Source: DASUBV01 sp036501025 (GTDB lineage Bacteria > Actinomycetota > Actinomycetes > Streptosporangiales > Streptosporangiaceae). From it: a stretch of DNA of 64,000 nucleotides. The translations under genes were made by a program, and so were the position numbers. The stretch spans positions 5,097-69,096 of the forward strand of contig DASYBB010000174.1 in NCBI GenBank assembly GCA_036501025.1, in the 5' to 3' direction. Position 1 is the first letter of the stretch, and every line of letters begins with the position of its first letter. Below are positions 9,280-17,528 of this stretch, piece after piece. A model generated the notes under the pieces. The model worked only from the letters and a program-made list of their open reading frames with translations. It made no database searches and was not told where the DNA came from.

Positions 9280-9933
9280 GTGCAGCGCGCCGAGCCGCCC
9301 GCGGAGCCCGCGGTCCCGTCGACGCCGGCCCAGCACGGGCGGCGCGACCGGATCCTGGAGACGGCCGCCGCCATCCTCGCCGCCGGCGGCGAGGACGCGC
9401 TGCAGATGAAGGAGCTGGCGCTGCGGGCTGACGTGTCGCTGGCCACGCTGTACCGGTACTTTCCGGCCAAGGACCACGTCCTGCTGGCCATCACGCTCAG
9501 CCGGTACGAGCGCGCGCTGACCCGGGTCCGGCAGGAGCCGGGCCGGCCGGGCACCATCCGCGACCGGGTGACGGCCCACCTGCTCCGGGAGTTCCGGGCC
9601 GGGCAGCGCGAGCCGCTGCTGACCGCCGCCCTGAGCCGGGCGGTGAGCGAGACGAGCCGCAGCTACAGCGCCGCCATCGAGCAGATCGAGGACACGCACC
9701 TGCAGGTGATCCGGCACGTCGCCGCGGCCGGCCGGCGCCTCACCCCGTGGGAGGATGCGGTCCTGCCGGTCATCGCCGACGTGTTCGGCGCCGCGTCCCG
9801 CCGCTGGCTGGCCGGGATGTCATCGCCCGCCCGCGCCCGGTTCGAGATCCGGCTCGGCGGCCGGCTCCTGGACCTCCCCGATGAGCTGCTCGACGAGGAC
9901 GCCGGGCCGGCCGCCCCGACCGCGGCTAGCTAG
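9280..9933 (+). CDS. TetR-family transcriptional regulator
   Basis: This 217-residue protein starts at a GTG 41 bp after the dehydrogenase pair. The N-terminal helix-turn-helix spans about residues 25-70, with R-I-L-E-T-A-A-A-I-L, M-K-E-L-A-L-R-A-D-V-S and the recognition helix ending L-Y-R-Y-F-P-A-K-D-H. The C-terminal helical ligand domain is unassignable. Same-strand placement after acyl-CoA dehydrogenases suggests it regulates that operon, perhaps in response to a CoA thioester. Its 3' end overlaps the convergent Ddn-like gene by 8 bp. Confidence 0.88.
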   Translation: MQRAEPPAEPAVPSTPAQHGRRDRILETAAAILAAGGEDALQMKELALRADVSLATLYRYFPAKDHVLLAITLSRYERALTRVRQEPGRPGTIRDRVTAHLLREFRAGQREPLLTAALSRAVSETSRSYSAAIEQIEDTHLQVIRHVAAAGRRLTPWEDAVLPVIADVFGAASRRWLAGMSSPARARFEIRLGGRLLDLPDELLDEDAGPAAPTAAS

Positions 9934-10342
9934 CCGGCTCCAGGATGACCACCGGGATCTGGCGGCTGGTCTTGGTCTCGTACTCGGCGAAGCCGGGGTT
10001 CTCGGTCTTCCACGGGACCCAGATCCGCTCCCGCTCGGCGGGGTCGGCGACCCGGGCGCGGAGCGGGACGGTCTGCGTGCCGATCTCGGCCTGGACCTCC
10101 GGGTGGGCCAGGATGTTGTGGTACCAAGCCGGGTGGGTCGGGGCGCCGCCCTTGGAGGCGAACACCGCGTAGGAGCCGCCCAGGTCCTTGTACATGACCG
10201 GGCTCTCGCGCACCGCGCCGGACTTGGCCCCGGTGGTGTGCAGGATCAGCAGGGGCGCGCCCTCGAACGGGCCCCCGACCCGGCCGGCGTTCTCCCGGAA
10301 CTCCCGGATGATCTTGGTATTGAAGTCGTCATATTCAGCCAT
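9926..10342 (-). CDS. Ddn-like nitroreductase / F420-dependent oxidoreductase
   Basis: This 138-residue protein belongs to the deazaflavin-dependent (Ddn/FDOR-B) family: L-H-T-T-G-A-K-S-G near residue 40, M-Y-K-D-L then V-F-A-S-K-G-G-A-P-T-H-P-A-W-Y-H-N, and a closing R-Q-I-P-V-V-I-L-E. The Lys/Gly pattern is the cofactor phosphate-binding part. Such split-barrel proteins use F420H2 to reduce quinones or nitro compounds. The start at 10342 is preferred over an upstream ATG at 10381 because GACGAGG precedes it. Convergent with the TetR gene. Confidence 0.88.
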   Translation of the reverse strand: MAEYDDFNTKIIREFRENAGRVGGPFEGAPLLILHTTGAKSGAVRESPVMYKDLGGSYAVFASKGGAPTHPAWYHNILAHPEVQAEIGTQTVPLRARVADPAERERIWVPWKTENPGFAEYETKTSRQIPVVILEPAS

Positions 10343-10432
10343 GATGGTCTGCCTCGTCGCTCGGCTCGTCGGGTTGGTCACGCGTGGTTGCCAACCAGCC
10401 AGACTAGGCCCAGATTCCCGGCCGGGACCCCG

Positions 10433-10651
10433 CTATCGCGCGGGCGCGCCGCGCACCTCCAGGTGGTCGAGCAGGTGCTGGGTCGCGGCCGCGATGGCCG
10501 CCACCGCCTCGTCGAAGGCCGGGGCGTTGTGCGCGGCCGGGGCGCGGAACCCGCTGATCTTGCGGACGTACTGGAGCGCGGCGGCGCGCACGTCCGCGTC
10601 GGTGACGTGCTCGGTGTACGGCTCACGGAGGGTCTTGATGCTTCGGCACAT
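10433..10651 (-). CDS. DUF2277-family small protein
   Basis: This encodes 72 residues beginning M-C-R-S-I-K-T-L-R and containing A-L-Q-Y-V-R-K-I-S-G-F, hallmarks of the DUF2277 family, which is found widely in actinobacteria without assigned function. It is full length for the family. The ATG lies 6 bases after a TAACGT hexamer, so the transcript is probably leaderless. Confidence 0.88.
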   Translation of the reverse strand: MCRSIKTLREPYTEHVTDADVRAAALQYVRKISGFRAPAAHNAPAFDEAVAAIAAATQHLLDHLEVRGAPAR

Positions 10652-10657
10652 ACCGCG

Positions 10658-10663
10658 ACGTTA
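10658..10663 (-). promoter_or_regulatory. -10 element of a leaderless promoter (DUF2277 gene)
   Basis: On the minus strand TAACGT fits the actinobacterial -10 consensus TAnnnT and sits 6 bases before the ATG at 10651. No ribosome site is present between them. Confidence 0.45.
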
Positions 10664-10700
10664 CTTCAGCCCTGCCCGCCGGGGCAGCCGGCCGCGCGGC

Positions 10701-10706
10701 TAACCT
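10701..10706 (+). promoter_or_regulatory. -10 element of a leaderless promoter (serine hydrolase gene)
   Basis: TAACCT fits TAnnnT and lies 7 bases before the GTG at 10714; there is no Shine-Dalgarno sequence, so transcription likely begins at or next to the start codon. Confidence 0.45.
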
Positions 10707-10713
10707 CAGCGGG

Positions 10714-12489
10714 GTGGACACTGACCTGACCGCGGTGGACTTCGCCCGCGCCGACCGGCTGGCCCGGGCGTTCGCCGGGCGGGACGGGCAGCCCGGCCTG
10801 GCCTACGGCATCCTGGCCCGGGGCCGCCTGGTGCACTCAGGCGGCCTCGGCGAGCGGTGGCTCGGCGGTCCCGCGCCTGACGCCGGCACGGTGTTCCGGA
10901 TCGCCTCCATGACCAAGAGCTTCACCGCCGCCACGGTGCTGGGGCTCCGCGACGAGGGCGCCCTGCGACTGGATGACGTGGCCCAGGACTACGTCGCCGA
11001 GCTGCGCGACCTGCGCCTGCCGAGCACCGACTCGCCCCGGCCGACGATCCGCAACCTGCTGACCATGACGGCCGGCTTCCCGACCGACGACGCCTGGGGC
11101 GACCGGCAGCAGAGCCTGGACCCGGCCGAGTTCGCCGCCCTGCTCGCCGGCGGCGGCGTCCGGCTCGGCTGGGCGCCGGGGACCCGCTTCGAGTACTCCA
11201 ACCTCGGCTACGCGCTGCTCGGGAAGGTCATCGAGACGGTCACCGGGGCCGCCTACGCCGACGCGGTCCGCGGCCGGATCCTGGCCCCGCTGGGCCTGGC
11301 CGCGACCGGCTTCGAGGCCGGCGAATTCGACCCGGAGACGCTGGCCCGCGGCTACCAGCGCGGCGCCGCGGGCTGGACCGAGCTGCCCTTCGACGGGCAC
11401 GGCGCGTTCGCCCCGATGGGCGGCATCTTCAGCACCGTCGCCGACCTCGCGCGCTGGGCGGCCGGCTTCGCCGCCGCGTTCCCGGCCCGCGACGGCGCGG
11501 ACGACGGGCACCCGCTGGGCCGCGCCACGCGGCGCGAGATGCAGCTGCCGCAGCTGGCCATCGTCGGCTGGCCGACTGGGTCCTACCCCGACGCCAGCAC
11601 GCTCAGCTACGGGTTCGGGCTGTTCGTGGAGGAAGGGCCCGTGTTCGGCACGATGGTCCAGCACAGCGGCGGGTACCCCGGCTTCGGCAGCCAGATGCGC
11701 TGGCACCCGGCCACCGGCACCGGCGCCGTCGTTCTCGGCAACGGGACCTACGCCCACGCGGGCGACCTGGCCGGGGCGATCTTGTCCGACGTGCTGACCC
11801 AGCTGCGGGCCGGCTCCGGCGGGGCGGGCCCGGCCGGGGAGGCCCGCGGGCCGGTCCCCGGGGACGGCGGCCCGTGGCCGGAGACGGTGGCCGCCCGCGC
11901 GGACGCCGACCGGCTGCTACAGCACTGGGACGACGAGCTCGCGGCCCGGCTGTTCACCCCGAACGTGGCCTGGGACCAGCCGCTGGACAGCCGGCGCGAG
12001 GCCATCTCCCGGATCCGGGAGCGGATCGGCGACTTCGCGCCGGACCCCGCCCGGCCGCCCGAGTTCGACACGCCCGCGCACTGCCGGTGGTGGCTGGCCG
12101 GCGAGCGCGGCTCGGTGCAGGCCGAGATCGCGCTGGCCCCGCTGTCGCCGCCGCGGGTCCAGTCGCTGCGGATCGCCGTGCCGCCGGCGCCCGGCTCGGT
12201 CGTGCTGCGGATGCTCGACGCGCTGATCGGGATCATCAACGACGCGCCCGCCCAGTGGCCCGCCTGGCTGCCGGCGGCGGCGGACGTGGACACGGCCCAG
12301 CTGGCCCGGCGGCTCCGGCTGGCCACTGCCTGGGCGGGCCGGTGCTCGGCGGGCACCTGCCGGTCCGGCGACGGCGAGTCGACCGCGACCGTGGAGCTGG
12401 ACGGCGAGACCGGCAAGGCCGTGCTGGCGGTGACAGTCGACCCCGACACCGAGGCCCTCCGCCAGGCCACCGTCACCCTGCTGCCCTGA
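10714..12489 (+). CDS. Serine hydrolase of the beta-lactamase family (class C-like fold)
   Basis: The 591-residue protein has an N-terminal beta-lactamase-like domain of about 370 residues. It carries the S-M-T-K motif (SxxK, near residue 66), Y-S-N (YxN, near residue 165) and H-S-G-G in place of KTG (near residue 313). No signal peptide is visible, so it is probably cytoplasmic. Proteins of this type are esterases, DD-peptidases or amidases rather than resistance enzymes. The last 200 residues form an extra domain with a W-D-D-E-L-A-A-R-L-F segment like those following other FmtA/esterase-type enzymes. A good hairpin follows. Confidence 0.85.
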   Translation: MDTDLTAVDFARADRLARAFAGRDGQPGLAYGILARGRLVHSGGLGERWLGGPAPDAGTVFRIASMTKSFTAATVLGLRDEGALRLDDVAQDYVAELRDLRLPSTDSPRPTIRNLLTMTAGFPTDDAWGDRQQSLDPAEFAALLAGGGVRLGWAPGTRFEYSNLGYALLGKVIETVTGAAYADAVRGRILAPLGLAATGFEAGEFDPETLARGYQRGAAGWTELPFDGHGAFAPMGGIFSTVADLARWAAGFAAAFPARDGADDGHPLGRATRREMQLPQLAIVGWPTGSYPDASTLSYGFGLFVEEGPVFGTMVQHSGGYPGFGSQMRWHPATGTGAVVLGNGTYAHAGDLAGAILSDVLTQLRAGSGGAGPAGEARGPVPGDGGPWPETVAARADADRLLQHWDDELAARLFTPNVAWDQPLDSRREAISRIRERIGDFAPDPARPPEFDTPAHCRWWLAGERGSVQAEIALAPLSPPRVQSLRIAVPPAPGSVVLRMLDALIGIINDAPAQWPAWLPAAADVDTAQLARRLRLATAWAGRCSAGTCRSGDGESTATVELDGETGKAVLAVTVDPDTEALRQATVTLLP

Positions 12490-12510
12490 CCGAGCGCCGA
12501 GACGGCGAAA

Positions 12511-12540
12511 GGCGCCCGGGGCCATAGGGCTCCGGGCGCC
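12511..12540. terminator. Hairpin terminator between convergent genes
   Basis: A 13-bp stem (12511-12523 with 12528-12540, one G-T pair) with an ATAG loop lies between the hydrolase stop and the convergent csbD-like stop. It can terminate both. Confidence 0.65.
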
Positions 12541-12557
12541 GCGCAGGCGTCCTGGGG

Positions 12558-12731
12558 CTACTTCTTGAAGGCGTCCTTGACCTTCTCGCCGGCGTCCTTG
12601 AGGTTGCCCGAGATCTGGTCGGCCTTGCCCTCAGCCTCGAGGTCCTGGTCGTTGGTGGCCCGGCCGACGCCCTCCTTGACCTTCCCCTTAAGTTCCTCGC
12701 CCTTGTTGTTAGCCTTGTCTTCCGCGCTCAT
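12558..12731 (-). CDS. CsbD-family stress protein
   Basis: This 57-residue, highly charged protein has the CsbD pattern: N-K-G-E-E-L-K-G-K-V-K-E, then G-R-A-T-N-D near the middle, E-A-E-G-K-A-D-Q and a Lys-rich end. The family is induced by general stress in many bacteria, but its role is unknown. A longer in-frame extension upstream exists but is unlikely: GGAAGGGAG sits about 8 bases before the ATG at 12731 and the family is always short. Confidence 0.92.
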   Translation of the reverse strand: MSAEDKANNKGEELKGKVKEGVGRATNDQDLEAEGKADQISGNLKDAGEKVKDAFKK

Positions 12732-12876
12732 AGAAGACTCCCTTCCCGGTGCGGCCGCCATGCGGCGGCTGCCCTGGCCCCTACCTGGTACCGGGCCGTC
12801 CAAACACCGCGCCCGGCTGTCGGCGGCGCGAGAGATGATGTAAGCGCCCGGATTCCCGGACGAGACAGGGACGACT

Positions 12877-14400
12877 ATGACCGAGATCAACGCTGACCCG
12901 GCCGCGCGCGGCGACGAGGCCGAGGCGCCGGGCGCCGGGACCGGTCGGCCGGCCCCGGGCGGCGGGCAGAGCTCCGCCACGAGGTGGTGGACGCTGACGG
13001 CGGTCTGCCTCGGGACTTTTATGCTGCTTTTGGACGTGACGATCGTCAACGTCGCGCTGCCCGACATCCAGTCCGCCCTGCACTCCAGCTTCGCCGGCCT
13101 GCAGTGGGTCGTCGATGCCTACGCCCTGAGCCTGGCCGCGCTGCTGCTCACCGCGGGCAGCCTCGCCGACCTGTACGGGCGGCGGCGGCTCTACCTGGTC
13201 GGCCTGGTCATCTTCACCCTCGGGTCGCTGCTGTGCGGCACCGCGGTCACGGCACTGATGCTGCAGCTGTCGCGCGCGCTGCAGGGCGTCGGCGGCGCGA
13301 TCATGTTCTCCGTGGCGCTGGCCCTGCTGGCCGACGCCTTCCGCGGCAAGGACCGCGGCGTTGCCTTCGGCGTGTGGGGCGCGGTCACCGGGCTGGCCGT
13401 GGCCATCGGCCCGCTGCTGGGCGGGATCCTCACTTCGGGCCTGTCCTGGCGGTGGATCTTCTTCGTCAACCTCCCGATCGGGGTCGTCGCCGTGGTGATC
13501 ACGCTGCTGCGGGTGGCCGAGTCCCGCTCGCCCGTCGCCCGGCGGCCGGACTGGATCGGGTTCGTGCTGTTCACCGCGGCCCTGTCCGCCCTCATCTACG
13601 GGCTGATCGAGTCGAGCGGGGATTCCTTCGGCAGCGGCCTGGTCCTCGGCTGCCTGATCGGGGCCGGGGTGCTCCTGGCCGCCTTCGTCGTCGCCGAGTC
13701 GCGGATGCGCCAGCCCATGTTCGAGCTGGCCCTGTTCCGCAAGCCGACCTTCAGCGGCGGCTCCGTCGCTGCGTTCAGCCTCAGCGCGTCGATCTTCGCG
13801 CTGCTGCTCTACCTGGTCCTCTACCTCCAGAATGTCCTGGGCTACAGCGCGCTCGGCACCGGCGTGCGGCTGCTGGTGATCTCCGGCGGCATCCTGGCCA
13901 CCTCGACCCTGGCCGGCCGGCTCTCGTCCCGCGTCCCGGTCCGGTTCCTGATCGGGCCGGGGCTGTTCCTGGTCGGCGCCGGGCTGCTGCTCATGCGCGG
14001 CCTGGACGCCGGCTCGACGTGGACGCACCTGATCCCCGGCATGATCGTCAGCGGGGCCGGCGTCGGCATGGTGAACCCGCCGCTGGCGTCCACCGCGGTC
14101 GGCGTGGTCCCCCCGCAGCAGGCCGGCATGGCGTCCGGGATCAACTCCACGTTCCGCCAGGTCGGGATCGCCACCGGCGTCGCCCTGCTGGGCACCTTGT
14201 TCTACAGCCACCTCGGGGCGTCCATCACCGCGCACGCCGGCGCCCTGGGGGGCCGCGTGCCGCACGGCGCCGCGGCCATCCAGTTGCGGGCCGCCTTCGC
14301 CAGCGGACTGAACTACATCATGCTGGTGGCCGCGATCATCGCGCTGGCGGGCGGGGTGATCAGCCTGGCCGCCATCCGCGGCCGGGACTTCGCGCACTGA
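12877..14400 (+). CDS. DHA2-type (EmrB/QacA) MFS drug transporter
   Basis: This 507-residue protein has about 14 hydrophobic helices. Motif D1 L-L-D-V-T-I-V-N-V-A-L-P is in the first helix, the motif A G-S-L-A-D-L-Y-G-R-R-R loop follows helix 2, and the motif C-like G-P-L-L-G-G is in helix 5, the set expected for proton-driven multidrug exporters with 14 segments. The substrate is unknown. It stands alone; no adjacent regulator is divergent from it, although a VapBC pair follows on the other strand. Confidence 0.92.
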   Translation: MTEINADPAARGDEAEAPGAGTGRPAPGGGQSSATRWWTLTAVCLGTFMLLLDVTIVNVALPDIQSALHSSFAGLQWVVDAYALSLAALLLTAGSLADLYGRRRLYLVGLVIFTLGSLLCGTAVTALMLQLSRALQGVGGAIMFSVALALLADAFRGKDRGVAFGVWGAVTGLAVAIGPLLGGILTSGLSWRWIFFVNLPIGVVAVVITLLRVAESRSPVARRPDWIGFVLFTAALSALIYGLIESSGDSFGSGLVLGCLIGAGVLLAAFVVAESRMRQPMFELALFRKPTFSGGSVAAFSLSASIFALLLYLVLYLQNVLGYSALGTGVRLLVISGGILATSTLAGRLSSRVPVRFLIGPGLFLVGAGLLLMRGLDAGSTWTHLIPGMIVSGAGVGMVNPPLASTAVGVVPPQQAGMASGINSTFRQVGIATGVALLGTLFYSHLGASITAHAGALGGRVPHGAAAIQLRAAFASGLNYIMLVAAIIALAGGVISLAAIRGRDFAH

Positions 14401-14434
14401 GGCCCGGTGGCCGTCGTACCTCACCCGCGCCGGC

Positions 14435-14854
14435 CTACAGAGAGCCCTTCGGCGCGACCCATTCCATGTCCTGACCGGTGATCTCGCCGATCCGGTCAAA
14501 GTCTGCGTCGTAGTGCAGGACGATCGCGCCATTGAGCTCGGCGGCCGCCGCGATGATCAGGTCGGGCAGCCGGAAGTGGCGGTGCTGGCTGCGGACAGCC
14601 ATCTCGCGGTGCACCTCAAGCGCCCGGTTCATCGCCTCCGCAGTGATATCGATCCAGCGCTGAGCGTGGAGGGCGCTCCAGAGCGTCTCGTAGCCCTTGG
14701 GATCTGCGGCGTTGTTCAGGTACTCCAGCGCCGTCATCTGGCACGCGGCCAGTCGCCCCTGCGTCAGCAGCGCCGAGAAGCGATCGCGGACGACCTCATG
14801 GCGACCCTGCAGGACGTACACAGATGTGTCGGCCAGATAGACGGCGGCGGCCAT
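14435..14854 (-). CDS. vapC: PIN-domain ribonuclease toxin (VapC type)
   Basis: This 139-residue protein starts at the ATG whose A is also the last base of the antitoxin stop (TGATG overlap). It has the PIN acidic residues: D in L-A-D-T-S-V-Y near residue 8, E in T-A-L-E-Y, and the D pair in L-P-D-L-I-I-A-A-A-A and H-Y-D-A-D-F-D-R-I. VapC toxins cut specific RNAs, often tRNA, when not bound by antitoxin. Translation coupling to the antitoxin gene is typical of the class. Confidence 0.9.
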   Translation of the reverse strand: MAAAVYLADTSVYVLQGRHEVVRDRFSALLTQGRLAACQMTALEYLNNAADPKGYETLWSALHAQRWIDITAEAMNRALEVHREMAVRSQHRHFRLPDLIIAAAAELNGAIVLHYDADFDRIGEITGQDMEWVAPKGSL

Positions 14855-15108
14855 CACGCGACGGACTGATCGCGTGCCCGCTCAGCCAGGCTCGACAGGT
14901 CGCGCCCGCCGGAATAGCCGAAGGATCGCTCAGATCCGGCGAAGTCCATGTGAACGCTCTGAAATGCCGCCGCGATCTCCTGACCCTGGACCCGCAAAGC
15001 CTGGATACGGAGGGCCTCGTTGATAGTTGCTACCTTGCTGGTGGTTCCCAGCGCCTGCCGGGCGGCATCAAGCCAGTCGTCGTTCACCTCTACCGTGATG
15101 CGCGTCAT
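14854..15108 (-). CDS. vapB: VapB-type antitoxin
   Basis: This encodes 84 residues. The N-terminal M-T-R-I-T-V-E-V-N strand followed by helices (D-D-W-L-D-A-A-R-Q-A-L, then T-I-N-E-A-L-R) is the ribbon-helix-helix DNA-binding fold. The C-terminal part, with F-A-G-S-E-R-S-F and the last basic-acidic helix, would bind and block VapC. The start at 15108 is preferred to a GTG at 15117 because M-T-R is the usual family start; no Shine-Dalgarno site exists, and a TACCGT hexamer 7 bases upstream suggests a leaderless message. Autorepression by the VapBC complex is expected. Confidence 0.88.
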   Translation of the reverse strand: MTRITVEVNDDWLDAARQALGTTSKVATINEALRIQALRVQGQEIAAAFQSVHMDFAGSERSFGYSGGRDLSSLAERARDQSVA

Positions 15109-15115
15109 GGCATCC

Positions 15116-15172
15116 ACGGTACATCAAAACCAAGTCATACAGCACACCACATATCTCTAATGCTTAGCGCCA
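15116..15172 (-). promoter_or_regulatory. Promoter/operator region of vapBC
   Basis: This is a rare AT-rich patch for this sequence. On the minus strand TACCGT (15121-15116) fits the -10 consensus 7 bases before the vapB ATG. I could not find a clear -35 or a good palindrome, so the operator itself is not placed. Confidence 0.35.
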
Positions 15173-15186
15173 AGGCAGGCGACCTG

Positions 15187-17472
15187 CTAGCGCCACCACG
15201 GGCGCTGGCGGAGCATCGCGATCTGGGCGGCGGGGCCGCTGACGGACTGGGCGCTGGCGCCCAGGTGATACAGGTACTCGCCGACCCACAGCAGGTCGGG
15301 CTGGTAGTCCGGCGGGGTGGTGCCGGCGCAGGCCACGCCCACCGGCAGGTCCGGGCCGGCCGGGTCGGGCAGCCGGGCCGGCTGGACCGCGCCGCGGGCG
15401 GAGCCGGCCAGCTGGTCCGCGATCTGCTCGTAGAAGCCGACCAGCTGCCTGGTGCGGTGCTGGAATCGGGACCGCGTGCCGTCCGTCGGCCGGCCGTTCC
15501 CGGCCGCCGGCGCGGCGTCGCCGTTCAGGTCATGCAGGCTGGCCACCGAGTAGGCGGTGAGGCGCAGCCGCGTGGTGCCCAGGACCAGCCGCCACAGGTC
15601 CTCCTTGGCCATGCGCTTGGAGCCCTGCTCGGTGAGGTACGCGCGCAGCGCCTCGTCCAGGCGGACGCCGGCGCTGACGGCGGCGATGGCCGCGCCCGGC
15701 GGGCTCGTGCGCACGCCCAGCGCCCAGTCCACGGCCTCGGTCAGGTACGCCGCCGCGCGGCGGTACGCGTCGGCCAGGTCGGCGCCCACGATCCCGCCCG
15801 CCCCGCGCGGCCAGAACAGCAGGCCCACGGCCACGCTGACCGCGCAGCCGATGGCGACGTCCTCGATCCGCAGCAGCCCGACCTTCCAGCCAATCGGCAC
15901 CAGCAGGTTGAAGATGACGATGACCGTGATCGTGAACGCCGCCTGGCCGACGGCGAACGGCGCCGTGCCGGGCGCGTACCCGGCGACCAGGACCGCGATC
16001 GGCAGTGCCACCCACAGGGCGGTCGGGCCGGTCCCGATGGCGAGCACCAGGGCGGCGCCCAGCGCGAAGCCGACGACCGTGCCGGCCAGCGCGCGCAGGG
16101 CGGTCGAGCCGGTCGCCGTCGCCGAGGTCCGCAGGACCGACAGCGTGCCCAGGACGACCCAGAACCCGTGCTGGACGCCGGTCAGGTCGGCGACCGCCAC
16201 AGCGGCGGCCAGCGCGACCGCGCCGCGCAGGCTGTTGCGGAACCAGACCGACCGGATGCTGGCGTGCCGGGCCAGGTACCGGGTGTCGGTCGTCAGCGCG
16301 GGCAGGCGGCTGGGCGGCGTCGCGGCCTGCTGGCCCAGCCAGCGGCGGCGCTCGGCCGCGATCAGGGCCGGGTCGGCGCGGCGGGCCGCGATGCTGGCGT
16401 CGGACAGCACGGCGCGGGCCGCCACCGCGATCACCTGGGCATGCGCCGCGTGGGCCACCGACGCGCGGACCCGGTCCGGCTCGCCCGACAGGTCGCGCTG
16501 GCGGGCGGCGCTGGCGTGCCGGGCCTCCTCGAGCGCGCCCAGGTCCGGCAGCGCGCCCTGGCCGTCGAGCAGGTCGGCCACCGCCGCCAGGACCCCGGCG
16601 GCAGCGGCGAGCAGTTCCAGGTCCGCGGCCGCGGCGTCACTGAAGTCGTGCTGGCCGTCCAGCGCGTCGGCCACCAGCCCGACGCACCACTCGAGCAGCT
16701 CCACCACATTGGCCAGGGCCTGGTCCGCCGGGGCCAGCCCGGTGGGCCGCGTGGGGGAGCCGCCGAAGTCGTTCAGCAGGTGACCCTTGGCGGCCTGCAC
16801 GGCGTCCCAGTCCGCCTCGGTCGCCGAGCCCGCCACGCCGCGGGCGAGCTGGCGGGCGATGGCCCGGGCCGCGCCGGCCGCGCTGGCGCGCAGCCGGTCG
16901 CCGGGCGATCGCGGCGACACCAGCAGGACGGCCACGGCCGACGCCGCCATGGCCAGCCACCAGCCCGCCAGCCGGTAGCCGATGGCACTGGCCGGGGCCG
17001 CGGTCGCGACGGGCAGCACGTAGGCCAGCAGGCCCGCAGTCACGCCCGAGGCCATGTTGGGGCCGGTCACCCCGGAGAAGAAGATGGCGAACGCCACCGG
17101 GACGGTAGCCACGGCGGCGAGCCAGGTCGCGGTGCTGACCAGCGTGCCGATGATCAGGGCGACGCTGCCGACCGTGGCGAGGCTGAGGTATGCCCCCGCC
17201 TTGTCCCGCCTGGTCCCGGTGAACGAGGTGAGGATCAGCCCGCCGAAGCCGCCGAATACCGCGAACAGCGTCATCTGCTCATTGCCGATGACCTTCAGGC
17301 AGATGGCGAACAGGCCGGGCACGACCACCGTCGCCCGGGCGGCCCGGATCGCCGCCGGGACCGACCAGGCTGGCAGCCACGCCCGGACGCCGGCGCCGCC
17401 GGGCGCCGCGCCCGCGGCGGCCGGCCCGGGCCAGAGCCGGCGGGCGGGGCGTGCTGCTACCGGGTCGGGCAT
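15187..17472 (-). CDS. FUSC-family inner-membrane transporter
   Basis: This encodes 761 residues from the ATG at 17472, which is preceded by two G-rich ribosome sites (GGGGGG); the frame stays open upstream but overlaps the next gene. It shows the two-block FUSC layout: a first group of about six hydrophobic helices (residues 45-190), a long Ala-rich soluble helical region, a second hydrophobic block beginning near residue 400 with the N-S-L-R-G-A-V-A-L-A-A-A-V-A-V-A-D-L-T-G segment, then a second soluble tail. Fusaric-acid/aromatic carboxylate exporters have this architecture; substrate not known. Confidence 0.88.
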   Translation of the reverse strand: MPDPVAARPARRLWPGPAAAGAAPGGAGVRAWLPAWSVPAAIRAARATVVVPGLFAICLKVIGNEQMTLFAVFGGFGGLILTSFTGTRRDKAGAYLSLATVGSVALIIGTLVSTATWLAAVATVPVAFAIFFSGVTGPNMASGVTAGLLAYVLPVATAAPASAIGYRLAGWWLAMAASAVAVLLVSPRSPGDRLRASAAGAARAIARQLARGVAGSATEADWDAVQAAKGHLLNDFGGSPTRPTGLAPADQALANVVELLEWCVGLVADALDGQHDFSDAAAADLELLAAAAGVLAAVADLLDGQGALPDLGALEEARHASAARQRDLSGEPDRVRASVAHAAHAQVIAVAARAVLSDASIAARRADPALIAAERRRWLGQQAATPPSRLPALTTDTRYLARHASIRSVWFRNSLRGAVALAAAVAVADLTGVQHGFWVVLGTLSVLRTSATATGSTALRALAGTVVGFALGAALVLAIGTGPTALWVALPIAVLVAGYAPGTAPFAVGQAAFTITVIVIFNLLVPIGWKVGLLRIEDVAIGCAVSVAVGLLFWPRGAGGIVGADLADAYRRAAAYLTEAVDWALGVRTSPPGAAIAAVSAGVRLDEALRAYLTEQGSKRMAKEDLWRLVLGTTRLRLTAYSVASLHDLNGDAAPAAGNGRPTDGTRSRFQHRTRQLVGFYEQIADQLAGSARGAVQPARLPDPAGPDLPVGVACAGTTPPDYQPDLLWVGEYLYHLGASAQSVSGPAAQIAMLRQRPWWR

Positions 17473-17528
17473 CCCCCCATCATCCCCCCGGGAGCCCGGG
17501 CCGCGGCCCGACGGCAGCGGCGGCGAGG

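Noticed and set aside
10714..12489. Beta-lactam resistance gene
   Set aside because: SxxK/YxN/HxG motifs are shared with esterases and peptidases of the same fold, and no export signal is visible.
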